Shown here piece by piece: positions 1 through 7,646 of a DNA stretch of 10,026 bases (its first letter is position 1; each line of letters opens with the position of its first letter). Both the position numbers and the translations under genes were made by a program. This DNA is from Limisphaerales bacterium. GTDB lineage: Bacteria > Verrucomicrobiota > Verrucomicrobiia > Limisphaerales > UBA11358. Under the pieces are notes generated by a model. The model ran no database searches. It saw nothing but the letters and a program-made list of their open reading frames with translations, and was not told the origin of the DNA. The stretch covers positions 443 to 10,468 of the forward strand of contig PKZR01000317.1 of the NCBI GenBank assembly GCA_003133815.1, read 5' to 3'.

Positions 1-1689
1 ACCCGCAACGGCAAGCGCACCGGCCTGGCCGCTGTCCGTTTCGCAATCGAAATGGAAAAGGAAAAATTGATTGATTGGAAGACGGCGATCCGTCGTGTTC
101 CGGCTAACCAGCTCGACCAGGTTCTCGCGCCGATTTTTGACCGCACCGCCGTGAAATTCGCCAAGTGCGTGGCTCGTGGTTTGCCCGCCGGCCCGGGCGC
201 GGCGTCGGGCAAAATGTATTTGAACGCCGAGCGCGCCGTCGAGGCTGCGGCGAAAGGCGAACGGGTTTTGCTCGTCCGCAATGAAACGTCGCCGGAGGAT
301 TTGCGCGGGATGATTGCCGCCGAGGGAATTCTCACCGCGAAAGGCGGCGTCAGTTCGCACGCGGCGCTCGTCGCGCGGCAGATGGGCAAGGTTTGCGTTT
401 GCGGCGCGAGCGCGTTGCAGATTGATTATGCGGCCAAGACGATGTCGGTCAACGGCGACACGTTCAAGGAAGGCGATTACATTTCCATCAGCGGCACAGC
501 CGGGGAGGTTTATCCTGGCGAACTCAAAACTGCCGCGTCGGAAATCGTGCAGGTGCTCTGCGAAAAATCCCTCGCCGCAAAGGACAGCGCGGCATACCAA
601 ATGTTCAAGCAGCTCATGGACTGGTGCGCGAAAGTGACGAAGCTGCAAGTCCGCACCAACGCCGACACGCCGGAGCAGGCCGCCAACGCCGTCGCTTTCG
701 GCGCGAGCGGCATCGGTTTGTGCCGCACGGAGCATATGTTTTTTGAGGGCAACCGCATTGACGCCATGCGCGAAATGATCCTGGCCGCAAATGTCGAGGA
801 GCGGAAAAAAGCGCTTGCGAATCTGCTGCCGTATCAAAAGGCGGACTTCATCGGCATTTTCAAGGAATTGAAAGGCCTGCCCGCGACAATCCGCTTTCTT
901 GATCCGCCACTGCACGAATTTTTGCCCAACAGCAAGGAGCAGCAGATGGATTTGGCGCGCAAGCTGAACATTCCCGTCGAGAGAATCATGGCTCGCGTCA
1001 ACGAACTTCACGAATTCAATCCCATGCTCGGCTTCCGCGGCTGCCGGCTCGGACTGGTTTATCCGGAAATTTCCGAGATGCAGGCGCGCGCGGTTTTCGA
1101 GGCCGCAGCCGAGGCTCAAAGGGCAGGCGTCAAATGCAAACCGGAAATCATGATCCCGCTCGTCGGCTTCAAAAAGGAACTGGATTTGCAAATCGAAGTC
1201 GTCCATCGCGTCGCGAAAGAAGTGATGGCTGAGAAAAAAGTGAAGCTGAATTATCTCGTCGGCACAATGATCGAAGTGCCGCGCGGCGCGCTCACGGCGG
1301 ACGCCATCGCCGAGACCGCCGAATTTTTCAGCTTCGGCACGAATGATTTGACGCAGACGTGCCTTGGCATGAGCCGCGACGATTCCGGCTCGTTTCTGCC
1401 GCACTACGCCGAACTGGAAATTGTGAAGACAAATCCTTTCGCCTCGATTGACCAGAGCGGCGTCGGGCAACTGATGAAAATTGCCGCCGAAAAAGGCCGC
1501 AGTATGCGAAAAGACATCAAGCTCGGCATCTGCGGTGAGCACGGCGGCGATCCTGAATCGGTAAAATTCTGCCACAAACTTGGATTGACCTATGTCAGTT
1601 GCTCGCCCTTCCGTGTGCCGGTCGCACGGCTAGCGGCGGCGCAGGCGGCGTTGGAGGACGTTCCTAAAAAGCCGGCGAAGAAAAAATAA
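1..1689 (+). CDS. ppdK: Pyruvate, phosphate dikinase (C-terminal part; 5' end outside window)
   Basis: Reversibly converts pyruvate + ATP + Pi to PEP + AMP + PPi in the cytoplasm. The frame is open from base 1 and the 17 codons before the first ATG (52) already read like the family (GKRTGLAAVRFAIE), so the ATG is internal. About 562 residues are visible; whole enzymes are near 900, so the N-terminal ATP-grasp region is missing. Seen from the window start: the phosphohistidine swivel motif GGVSSHAALVAR with His at residue 120 (bases 358-360), the TIM-barrel motif LDPPLHEFLP (898-927), FGTNDLTQ (1333-1356) followed by SRDDSGSFLPHY, and the catalytic-Cys motif GICGEHGGDP (Cys at 1531-1533). The SRDD form after GTNDLTQ fits a dikinase better than PEP synthase. 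The protein ends in a short lysine-rich tail. The gene lies 36 bases upstream of a membrane pyrophosphatase, which links both to PPi metabolism. Confidence 0.97.
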   Translation, partial: TRNGKRTGLAAVRFAIEMEKEKLIDWKTAIRRVPANQLDQVLAPIFDRTAVKFAKCVARGLPAGPGAASGKMYLNAERAVEAAAKGERVLLVRNETSPEDLRGMIAAEGILTAKGGVSSHAALVARQMGKVCVCGASALQIDYAAKTMSVNGDTFKEGDYISISGTAGEVYPGELKTAASEIVQVLCEKSLAAKDSAAYQMFKQLMDWCAKVTKLQVRTNADTPEQAANAVAFGASGIGLCRTEHMFFEGNRIDAMREMILAANVEERKKALANLLPYQKADFIGIFKELKGLPATIRFLDPPLHEFLPNSKEQQMDLARKLNIPVERIMARVNELHEFNPMLGFRGCRLGLVYPEISEMQARAVFEAAAEAQRAGVKCKPEIMIPLVGFKKELDLQIEVVHRVAKEVMAEKKVKLNYLVGTMIEVPRGALTADAIAETAEFFSFGTNDLTQTCLGMSRDDSGSFLPHYAELEIVKTNPFASIDQSGVGQLMKIAAEKGRSMRKDIKLGICGEHGGDPESVKFCHKLGLTYVSCSPFRVPVARLAAAQAALEDVPKKPAKKK

Positions 1690-1725
1690 AATCTGAAGGA
1701 CAACTCATTACCTGAACAAAATATT

Positions 1726-4302
1726 ATGCACAAAAACAAATTGCGTTTACTCGGTTTAGTTATGACGGCTCTTTATGCCACGACGGCCAGCCTGCACGCG
1801 GGCGAGGCGGACTTGAAAATTCCCGGGCTCGAACAGGTGACGTTCGACGGGCTTGGCGGCATTAGCGGCCTGACGTTGATGTATCTGGGCATCGTCATGT
1901 GCGCAGTCGGCGCGGTTTTCGGGCTGATGCAATACTGGCGGACGAAAAATCTGCCGGTGCATGAATCCATGAGCAGCGTATCGCGCATGATTTGGGAGAC
2001 GTGCAAGACGTATCTGTGGCAGCAAGGAAAATTCCTCGCAGTCCTGTGGCTGCTGATCGCCTGCTGCATCCTGTTTTATTTCAAGGTGCTCGAGCATAAA
2101 AATTCCGGCGACATCGCCGTCATCCTGCTCGCCTCGGTTCTGGGCATTCTCGGCAGTTATGGCGTTGCGTGGTTCGGCATCCGCATCAACACGCAGGCCA
2201 ACAGCCGCACGGCATTTTCGGCGCTGAAAGGAAATCCGCTCCGAACGCTGTCCATTCCACTACAGTCGGGCATGAGCATCGGGCTTCTGCTGGTTTCCGT
2301 GGAGTTGTTTTTCATGATCAGCATCCTGGTGTTTCTGCCGAACAGTCTCGTCGGCCCCTGCTTCATCGGCTTTGCCATCGGCGAATCGCTCGGTGCCACG
2401 GTGCTGCGCATCTGCGGCGGCATTTTTACGAAAATCGCAGACATCGGCAGCGACCTGATGAAAATTGTCTTCAAGCTTCCGGAAGATGACCCGAAAAATC
2501 CCGGCGTGATTGCCGACTGCACGGGCGACAACGCTGGCGATTCGGTCGGTCCGACGGCGGACGGCTTTGAAACCTATGGCGTGACCGGCGTGGCGTTGAT
2601 TGCGTTCCTCGCGCTGGCGATGGCATCCACTCCGGCGGTTTGCGCCATGCTCATCGTCTGGCTGTTCGTGATGCGCGCGCTGATGATTGCGACTTCGCTG
2701 GCCTCTTATTTCATAAACGACTCGGTATGCCGGGCGAGATACGGCAGCTTGAAGGATTTTGATTATGAAGCACCGCTGACCCAGCTTGTCTGGATTACGT
2801 CGGTTGTCTCGATTTTTGTCACATTCGCTGCCAGTTATATTCTGCTGGGCAAGCAGAGCGGGTTGAATCCCGATTTGTGGTGGGTTCTGTCGGCGATCAT
2901 TTCCTGCGGCACGGCGGCGGGTGCATTGATTCCCGAATTTTCCAAAATTTTCACCAGCACCAATTCGCAGCACGTCAAGGAAATCACCAACTGCTCCAAG
3001 CACGGCGGCGCGTCGCTGAATATTTTATCCGGCTTCGTCGCTGGAAATTTTTCCGCGTTCTGGACCGGGCTGGTCATTCTGGCGCTGATGTTCACGAGCT
3101 GTCTTTTTGCGCTGTATCAAGGCTCGCCCGTCGTGGGGTTGATGCCCGACACGCTCAAATTCGCCGCGCCAATTTTTGCGTTCGGACTCGTCGCGTTCGG
3201 ATTTCTTGGCATGGGGCCGGTGACGATTGCCGTGGACAGCTACGGCCCGGTCACCGACAACGCGCAGTCCATTTACGAACTTAGCCGGATCGAATCCCGT
3301 AAAAATATCCGCGCTGAAATCGAGGAGCAGTTTGGCTTCGAACCCGATTTTGAAAACGCCAAGTATCAGCTTGAAAAAGGCGATGGCGTAGGCAACACCT
3401 TCAAGGCCACTGCCAAACCGGTTTTGATCGGAACGGCCGTCGTCGGCGCAACAACGATGGTTTTCGGCATCATCATTCTGCTCGACAACATTGGCAAGGC
3501 GGCCGATCCGTCATTCAGCATCATTTCCAAATTGAGTCTTGTCATGCCCGAAATCATCCTCGGCCTGCTGATGGGCGGCTCGGTGATTTACTGGTTCACC
3601 GGAGCATCGTGTCAGGCAGTAGTGACCGGCGCTTATCGCGCGGTAGTTTATATCCAGGAACACATCAAGCTCGATGCTGCCGTCGCGTCCGCAAAAGACA
3701 GCAAGGAGGTCGTCCGCATTTGCACAGTTTATGCGCAGAAAGGCATGTGGAACATCTTCATCGTGATTTTCTGCCTCGCACTGTCGCTGGCGTTTTTCAA
3801 CCCGTATTTCTTCATCGGATATCTTATCGCCATCGCATTCTTTGGTTTGTTTCAGGCTATTTTCATGGCCAACGCCGGCGGTGCGTGGGACAACGCCAAA
3901 AAAATCGTCGAAGTGGAATTGCGCCAGAAGGGCACCGATTTGCACGCCGCGACAGTCGTCGGCGACACTGTGGGCGATCCGTTCAAGGACACGTCGTCCG
4001 TGGCGTTGAATCCGGTGATCAAATTCACTACGCTCTTCGGCCTGCTCGCGGTGGAAATCGCCGTGACGATACAAAGCCAGAATTTGAAGAACGTCATCGG
4101 CGGTGTGCTTTTCATCACCGCGCTGATATTTGTACACCGGTCATTTTACGCCATGCGAGTTCCCGACGCCAACGATGAAACATCCTCGTCGCCGGACGGG
4201 CTTGCAAAAAACGATGCAAACGATTCCCGCTGGACGGCGAACAGCTTGAACGGTCAGGATAAATCGGCGGTTGCTCCGACTTTGGAAGGATCATCTCGTT
4301 GA
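1726..4302 (+). CDS. hppA: Membrane-bound ion-translocating pyrophosphatase, divergent type
   Basis: Integral membrane pump that couples PPi hydrolysis to export of H+ and/or Na+. At 858 residues it is longer than common family members, with many hydrophobic helices. The three substrate-binding regions are visible: PEDDPKNPGVIAD then GDNAGDSVGPTADGFE (residues 252-282), DSYGPVTDNAQSI (504-516), and GGAWDNAKK plus GDTVGDPFKDT (718-756). The wording differs from classical pumps (GDNVGDCAGMAADLFE; DNAGGI). The sequence GNTFKATAK has Lys560 where K+-independent enzymes carry Lys, so K+ independence is inferred. The N-terminus looks like a signal peptide (KNKLR, hydrophobic core, LHA at 23-25), which supports the ATG at 1726 although no Shine-Dalgarno site precedes it. 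The last ~48 residues (811-858) form a polar tail, which is unusual. From memory the motifs resemble the divergent Na+-regulated H+-pump group described from Chlorobium; the transported ion cannot be read from sequence. Confidence 0.96.
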   Translation: MHKNKLRLLGLVMTALYATTASLHAGEADLKIPGLEQVTFDGLGGISGLTLMYLGIVMCAVGAVFGLMQYWRTKNLPVHESMSSVSRMIWETCKTYLWQQGKFLAVLWLLIACCILFYFKVLEHKNSGDIAVILLASVLGILGSYGVAWFGIRINTQANSRTAFSALKGNPLRTLSIPLQSGMSIGLLLVSVELFFMISILVFLPNSLVGPCFIGFAIGESLGATVLRICGGIFTKIADIGSDLMKIVFKLPEDDPKNPGVIADCTGDNAGDSVGPTADGFETYGVTGVALIAFLALAMASTPAVCAMLIVWLFVMRALMIATSLASYFINDSVCRARYGSLKDFDYEAPLTQLVWITSVVSIFVTFAASYILLGKQSGLNPDLWWVLSAIISCGTAAGALIPEFSKIFTSTNSQHVKEITNCSKHGGASLNILSGFVAGNFSAFWTGLVILALMFTSCLFALYQGSPVVGLMPDTLKFAAPIFAFGLVAFGFLGMGPVTIAVDSYGPVTDNAQSIYELSRIESRKNIRAEIEEQFGFEPDFENAKYQLEKGDGVGNTFKATAKPVLIGTAVVGATTMVFGIIILLDNIGKAADPSFSIISKLSLVMPEIILGLLMGGSVIYWFTGASCQAVVTGAYRAVVYIQEHIKLDAAVASAKDSKEVVRICTVYAQKGMWNIFIVIFCLALSLAFFNPYFFIGYLIAIAFFGLFQAIFMANAGGAWDNAKKIVEVELRQKGTDLHAATVVGDTVGDPFKDTSSVALNPVIKFTTLFGLLAVEIAVTIQSQNLKNVIGGVLFITALIFVHRSFYAMRVPDANDETSSSPDGLAKNDANDSRWTANSLNGQDKSAVAPTLEGSSR

Positions 4303-4384
4303 TAGTGTCATGAGTTTATTGTTTCCAAAGAAATGAATTTTGGACAGGCGATGGATTGATCGCCCGATGTGGCATCAATGTTTT

Positions 4385-5857
4385 ATGAACATACTTCTCA
4401 TAAGTCCCCGGACGCCGGACACGTTCTGGAGTTTCAAACACGCCATCCGGTTCGTTTCCCGCCGGGCATCCATGCCGCCGCTCGGACTGCTCACCGTGGC
4501 CGCGATGCTGCCGCCAGAATGGGAACTCAAGCTGGTGGATTTGAACGTGGAAAAGCTCAAGGACGACGACCTGCGCCGGGCGGATTATGTTTTGCTCGGC
4601 GCAATGATTGTGCAAAAGGATTCTGTGCGCGAAATCATGGCGCGGTGCGCAGCTTTTGGAAAAACAGTCATCGCGGGCGGCCCCTTGTTCACCACTGGCC
4701 ACGAGGAGTTTCCGGAGATCCGCCACTTTGTTCTGGGCGAGGCCGAGGAACTCATGCCGCAGGTGGTGGCCGACATGCGGAGCGGACAGCTTCAGGCGAT
4801 TTATCTCGCGCCGCACCGGCCGGACATCACGCGCACGCCGTCGCCGCGCTGGGACCTCATTAAGCTGCGATATTACGTCACGATGTCCGTGCAATTCTCC
4901 CGCGGCTGCCCGTTCGACTGCGAATTTTGCGACATCATCGTGATGAACGGCCGCGTGCCGCGCACGAAAACCCCCGCGCAATTGATCGCCGAACTGGACG
5001 CGCTGCGCCAGCGCGGATGGAAGGACATGGTTTTCATCGTGGACGACAATTTCATCGGCAACAAGGCTCGGACCAAGACCCTGCTGCACGCGTTGATCGA
5101 ATGGCGCCGGCGCACGCGCAGCCGCATCGGATTTCTCACCGAGGCGTCGGTCAACCTCGCCGACGACCCGGAATTGTGCGCGCTGATGGTCGAGGCCGGG
5201 TTCAAGAAAGTTTTCGTCGGGATTGAAACGCCCTCAGTCGAGTCGCTGGCGGAATGTCACAAAATCCAGAACCGGAATCGTGATTTGGTTGCGTCGGTGA
5301 AAATATTGCAGCGTGCCGGGCTGGAAGTCATGGGCGGATTCATCGTGGGTTTCGACAGCGACCAGAAGGACATTTTCAAGCGGCAGTTCGAATTCATCCA
5401 GCGTTCCGGCGTGGCGACTGCGATGGTGGGTTTGCTGACCGCATTGCCGCAGACGCGACTGTGGCAGCGGCTGAAATCCGAAGGCCGTTTGGAAGTTGAA
5501 AGCTCCGGCAACAACACCGACGCCGCGCTGAACTTCAAACCGAAATTGAACCGCGACTTCCTTCAATCCGGCTACCGTGATCTGGTGAGAAAACTTTACG
5601 AGCCGGGCAATTATTACCGGCGCATCCGCACGTTTCTCAAAAGCCACCGGCCAGGCGGACCGCGACGCCGCCTGTCGCGCGCGGACTTCATTGCCTTTCT
5701 AAAATCATCCTGGCTGCTCGGCGTGTGGCACCGTGGACGCGTTGGATATTGGCGGCTGTTTTGGGGCACGCTCATCCGGCGACCGCGCCAGTTTCCGCAG
5801 GCCATCGAGCTTGCGATTCTTGGCTATCACTTTCGCCGCGTGGCAAAAGCGGTGTAA
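4385..5857 (+). CDS. B12-binding radical SAM protein with DUF4070-like C-terminus
   Basis: Predicted iron-sulfur enzyme that cleaves S-adenosylmethionine to make radicals, with an N-terminal cobalamin-binding fold; the substrate is unknown. From the ATG at 4385 it has 490 residues. Residues 1-150 form the B12-binding-type Rossmann domain (MNILLISPRTPD at the start, VDLNVE at 51-56, AGGPLF at 97-102). It lacks the classical DxHxxG cobalamin-His motif, as is common in such enzymes. The radical SAM cluster motif CxxxCxxC is Cys175, Cys179 and Cys182 (RGCPFDCEFC), followed by VDDNFIGNK (219-227) and MGGFIVGFD (316-324). The last ~150 residues, rich in Arg and Trp, match a DUF4070-type tail. The frame runs upstream to a TTG at 4340, but 4385 fits the family start; no good ribosome site is seen at either. 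It could be a methylase or another cobalamin-dependent enzyme; nearby genes do not reveal the pathway. Confidence 0.9.
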   Translation: MNILLISPRTPDTFWSFKHAIRFVSRRASMPPLGLLTVAAMLPPEWELKLVDLNVEKLKDDDLRRADYVLLGAMIVQKDSVREIMARCAAFGKTVIAGGPLFTTGHEEFPEIRHFVLGEAEELMPQVVADMRSGQLQAIYLAPHRPDITRTPSPRWDLIKLRYYVTMSVQFSRGCPFDCEFCDIIVMNGRVPRTKTPAQLIAELDALRQRGWKDMVFIVDDNFIGNKARTKTLLHALIEWRRRTRSRIGFLTEASVNLADDPELCALMVEAGFKKVFVGIETPSVESLAECHKIQNRNRDLVASVKILQRAGLEVMGGFIVGFDSDQKDIFKRQFEFIQRSGVATAMVGLLTALPQTRLWQRLKSEGRLEVESSGNNTDAALNFKPKLNRDFLQSGYRDLVRKLYEPGNYYRRIRTFLKSHRPGGPRRRLSRADFIAFLKSSWLLGVWHRGRVGYWRLFWGTLIRRPRQFPQAIELAILGYHFRRVAKAV

Positions 5858-5954
5858 ATGCGCCCGTTTGGCGTGGAGAATCAGCGGCAAGTTATGGTCA
5901 TCATTAACCAATTGACGGTTGGCGGAGAATGTCGGGCATGGTTAGCTTTTAAAA

Positions 5955-6572
5955 GTGAAAAAGAATAATAAATCGGACGCGACCGGCACGATTTTGGAAT
6001 ACGCGCTGGAAAAATATCCCGTTTCACTCAAGCTTCGCGACGGCACGCCGGTTGTCATCCGTCCTTTTTGCCGCCGGGATGAAAACCGGCTGCATAAATT
6101 TTTGCTGGCCGTGCCCGAGGAGGAGCGCCTGTTCATCAAGAAGCGCATTTTCGAGCGCGCGAATTTTCACGAATGGTGTCGGCATGCCGATTTCTTGGAA
6201 AATCTGCCGCTGCTGATGCTGCACGGTGAAAAAATCATAGGCGAAGCCACCTTGCGCCAGCGTCCCGGCGGATGGAAGCGCCACATCGGCGTTCTTACCA
6301 TGCTGACGCATCCGGATTTTCGCGGACGGGATGTCTCCAGGATGTTAATTGCCGAACAGGTTGAGATCGCGGGCGCCGTCGGCCTGCGCAAACTGGAATC
6401 CGAACTCAACGGCGAACGCAAGATCGCCATCCGCTCGCTTGAAGACGCCGGTTTCCATCTTTTGATGCGCCGGACGGATTATGTGCTCGACATGAACGCG
6501 GTTCCGCACGATTACGTCCTTATGGGGCTGGATTTGAGAGTGGAGGAAGAATATGCCGGAGTCGGAGAATAG
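5955..6572 (+). CDS. GNAT-family N-acetyltransferase
   Basis: Likely transfers an acetyl group from acetyl-CoA to an unknown amine. It has 205 residues and a GTG start at 5955; there is no other in-frame Met until residue 88, so the start is forced although no Shine-Dalgarno site is visible. The fold is suggested by the opening LRDGTPVVIRPF (27-38), which resembles the start of Pat/AcuA-like GNAT domains, the strand GEATLRQ (96-102), and motif A in THPDFRGRDVSRMLI (118-132). It ends with SLEDAGF (161-167), the usual 'neighbour' helix of motif B. The CoA loop is atypical: RGRDVS replaces the usual R/QxxGxG/A, so acetyl-CoA binding should be tested. It lies 18 bases before a cytidylate-kinase-like gene and is probably co-transcribed with it. 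It might modify protein lysines, but that is only an analogy. Confidence 0.78.
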   Translation: MKKNNKSDATGTILEYALEKYPVSLKLRDGTPVVIRPFCRRDENRLHKFLLAVPEEERLFIKKRIFERANFHEWCRHADFLENLPLLMLHGEKIIGEATLRQRPGGWKRHIGVLTMLTHPDFRGRDVSRMLIAEQVEIAGAVGLRKLESELNGERKIAIRSLEDAGFHLLMRRTDYVLDMNAVPHDYVLMGLDLRVEEEYAGVGE

Positions 6573-6581
6573 CAAAAATTC

Positions 6582-6585
6582 GGAG
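6582..6585 (+). promoter_or_regulatory. Ribosome binding site GGAG before the kinase-like gene
   Basis: GGAG with a five-base spacer to the ATG at 6591. It is one of the few clear Shine-Dalgarno sites in the left part of the window, and it decides the start against Met14 and Met36. Confidence 0.55.
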
Positions 6586-6590
6586 CCTTT

Positions 6591-7325
6591 ATGAACGCTA
6601 CATTGAGATTGATTGAAAAACAAATCGCGATGTCGGACTTCAGAAATCGCGCGGGCCAAACCCCTTCTCAAAACGCCCCGGTGCCGGGCCGTTTTATGAC
6701 GAAGGAGGGCGCGGCTTTCGGCCCCTGCCTGTTTATTTCACGCGAATGCGGCAGCGGTGCCAGCCTTTTGGCGCAGACGGTCGGCGGCCGGCTGGGATGG
6801 AATGTTTTTGACGCCAAGATTGTTGACGAAATAGCGCAGGCCGCCAACATTCACCGCCAGCTGGTGAAAAGCGTGGATGAGCGCATCCATACTTATTGGG
6901 AGCAGACCTTGCGGGAGCTTTTGATGGACGATTTGGCGGACAAAAAGTATTTGGTTCTCCTCAAACAAGTGGTCACGGCATTGGGATCTCACGGCAATGT
7001 CGTGTTTGTCGGGCGTGGCGCGCAATATATTCTTCCGGCACAATGCGGGTTAAGCCTGCGCCTGGCAGCGCCATTGGAGGCGCGTGCGAAGCGCATGGCC
7101 GAGCAGATGAAATTATCCTTGGAAGAAGCGCGGTTAAAAGTGCGGAAGATAGACGCGGAACGCGCGGCTTTTGTCCGGAAAACTTTCAAAAAAGACGCTG
7201 CCTCACCTCTAAATTACGACCTGATAATCAACACCGGCGAAATCAACATTGAAAGCGCCGCCAACATCGTGCTGGCTTCCATTCGGGAAAAACTCGGCGT
7301 CTGCCCTAAAAACCAGCTTGGCTGA
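6591..7325 (+). CDS. Cytidylate-kinase-like P-loop protein (Cytidylate_kin2 type)
   Basis: Belongs to the P-loop kinase group annotated as cytidylate-kinase-like; the true substrate, a nucleoside monophosphate or something else, is not established for this group. It has 244 residues. A P-loop variant lies at ISRECGSGASLLAQ (49-62), then VVFVGRGAQYIL (137-148), an Arg-rich lid region around residues 164-196, and YDLIINTG (209-216) near the end, all in the expected order. A GGAG at 6582-6585 sits five bases from the ATG and supports this start; internal Met14 and Met36 are alternatives, since the first ~43 residues look disordered and outside the domain. It follows the GNAT gene by 18 bases, so the two probably share a transcript. 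It is the last gene before the change to AT-rich, island-type sequence. It is intact, so the island did not visibly damage it. Confidence 0.85.
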   Translation: MNATLRLIEKQIAMSDFRNRAGQTPSQNAPVPGRFMTKEGAAFGPCLFISRECGSGASLLAQTVGGRLGWNVFDAKIVDEIAQAANIHRQLVKSVDERIHTYWEQTLRELLMDDLADKKYLVLLKQVVTALGSHGNVVFVGRGAQYILPAQCGLSLRLAAPLEARAKRMAEQMKLSLEEARLKVRKIDAERAAFVRKTFKKDAASPLNYDLIINTGEINIESAANIVLASIREKLGVCPKNQLG

Positions 7326-7334
7326 ACTTAAACG

Positions 7335-7646
7335 ATGGGTGGTTTTGAACCGGCGGGGCATTTGAAGGATTTTCATAACCAACTCCAATTCGTTGAAAAT
7401 GAATTCAAACAAAAGTTTGTTGAAAAAAAGGAGCTGCAAAAATTCAAAATCGGTGCGATTCGCTATTGGATTTACAAAACGGCGACAAAAATACCAATAG
7501 CCCCGGCACCGCGCACACTGGCGGAGCAAAATCATATATTTGCGACCATTGCAGATTTACCAGAACAAGATAATGACCTTCCCGAAGGAATTGTCTCACC
7601 GGCGACAAAACTTGCCAAAAAGACAAAAGCAAAATCACGAAAATGA
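7335..7646 (+). CDS. Unrecognised 103-residue protein upstream of serine recombinase
   Basis: I do not recognise this protein. The N-terminal half is likely helical and charged (residues 10-40, many Glu, Lys and Gln). The middle contains YWIYKTATKIPIAPAPRTLAEQ (44-65) and an acidic stretch near LPEQDNDLPEG (74-84). The end is strongly basic (KLAKKTKAKSRK), which could contact nucleic acid. It is in the same frame as the kinase-like gene but separated by two stops (TGA 7323, TAA 7329). No Shine-Dalgarno site precedes the ATG at 7335. Its TGA stop (7644-7646) overlaps the recombinase ATG (7643-7645) in ATGA form, a pattern of translational coupling, so it is probably an accessory gene of that recombinase. 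Codon use is AT-rich like the island. Confidence 0.55.
   Translation: MGGFEPAGHLKDFHNQLQFVENEFKQKFVEKKELQKFKIGAIRYWIYKTATKIPIAPAPRTLAEQNHIFATIADLPEQDNDLPEGIVSPATKLAKKTKAKSRK

Noticed and set aside
2260..4137. Long antisense ORFs opposite the membrane pyrophosphatase (2260-3003 and 3511-4137, - strand)
   Set aside because: They are rich in His, Arg and Gln, lack any recognisable motif, and mirror a well-supported gene; typical shadows in GC-rich DNA.
4324..4343. Hairpin TCCAAA/TTTGGA after the pyrophosphatase gene as a terminator
   Set aside because: Only six mostly A-T pairs and no T-run follows; too weak to support a terminator.
4316..5089. 257-residue antisense ORF opposite the radical SAM gene
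   Set aside because: Low-complexity His/Arg composition and complete overlap with a gene that has catalytic motifs.
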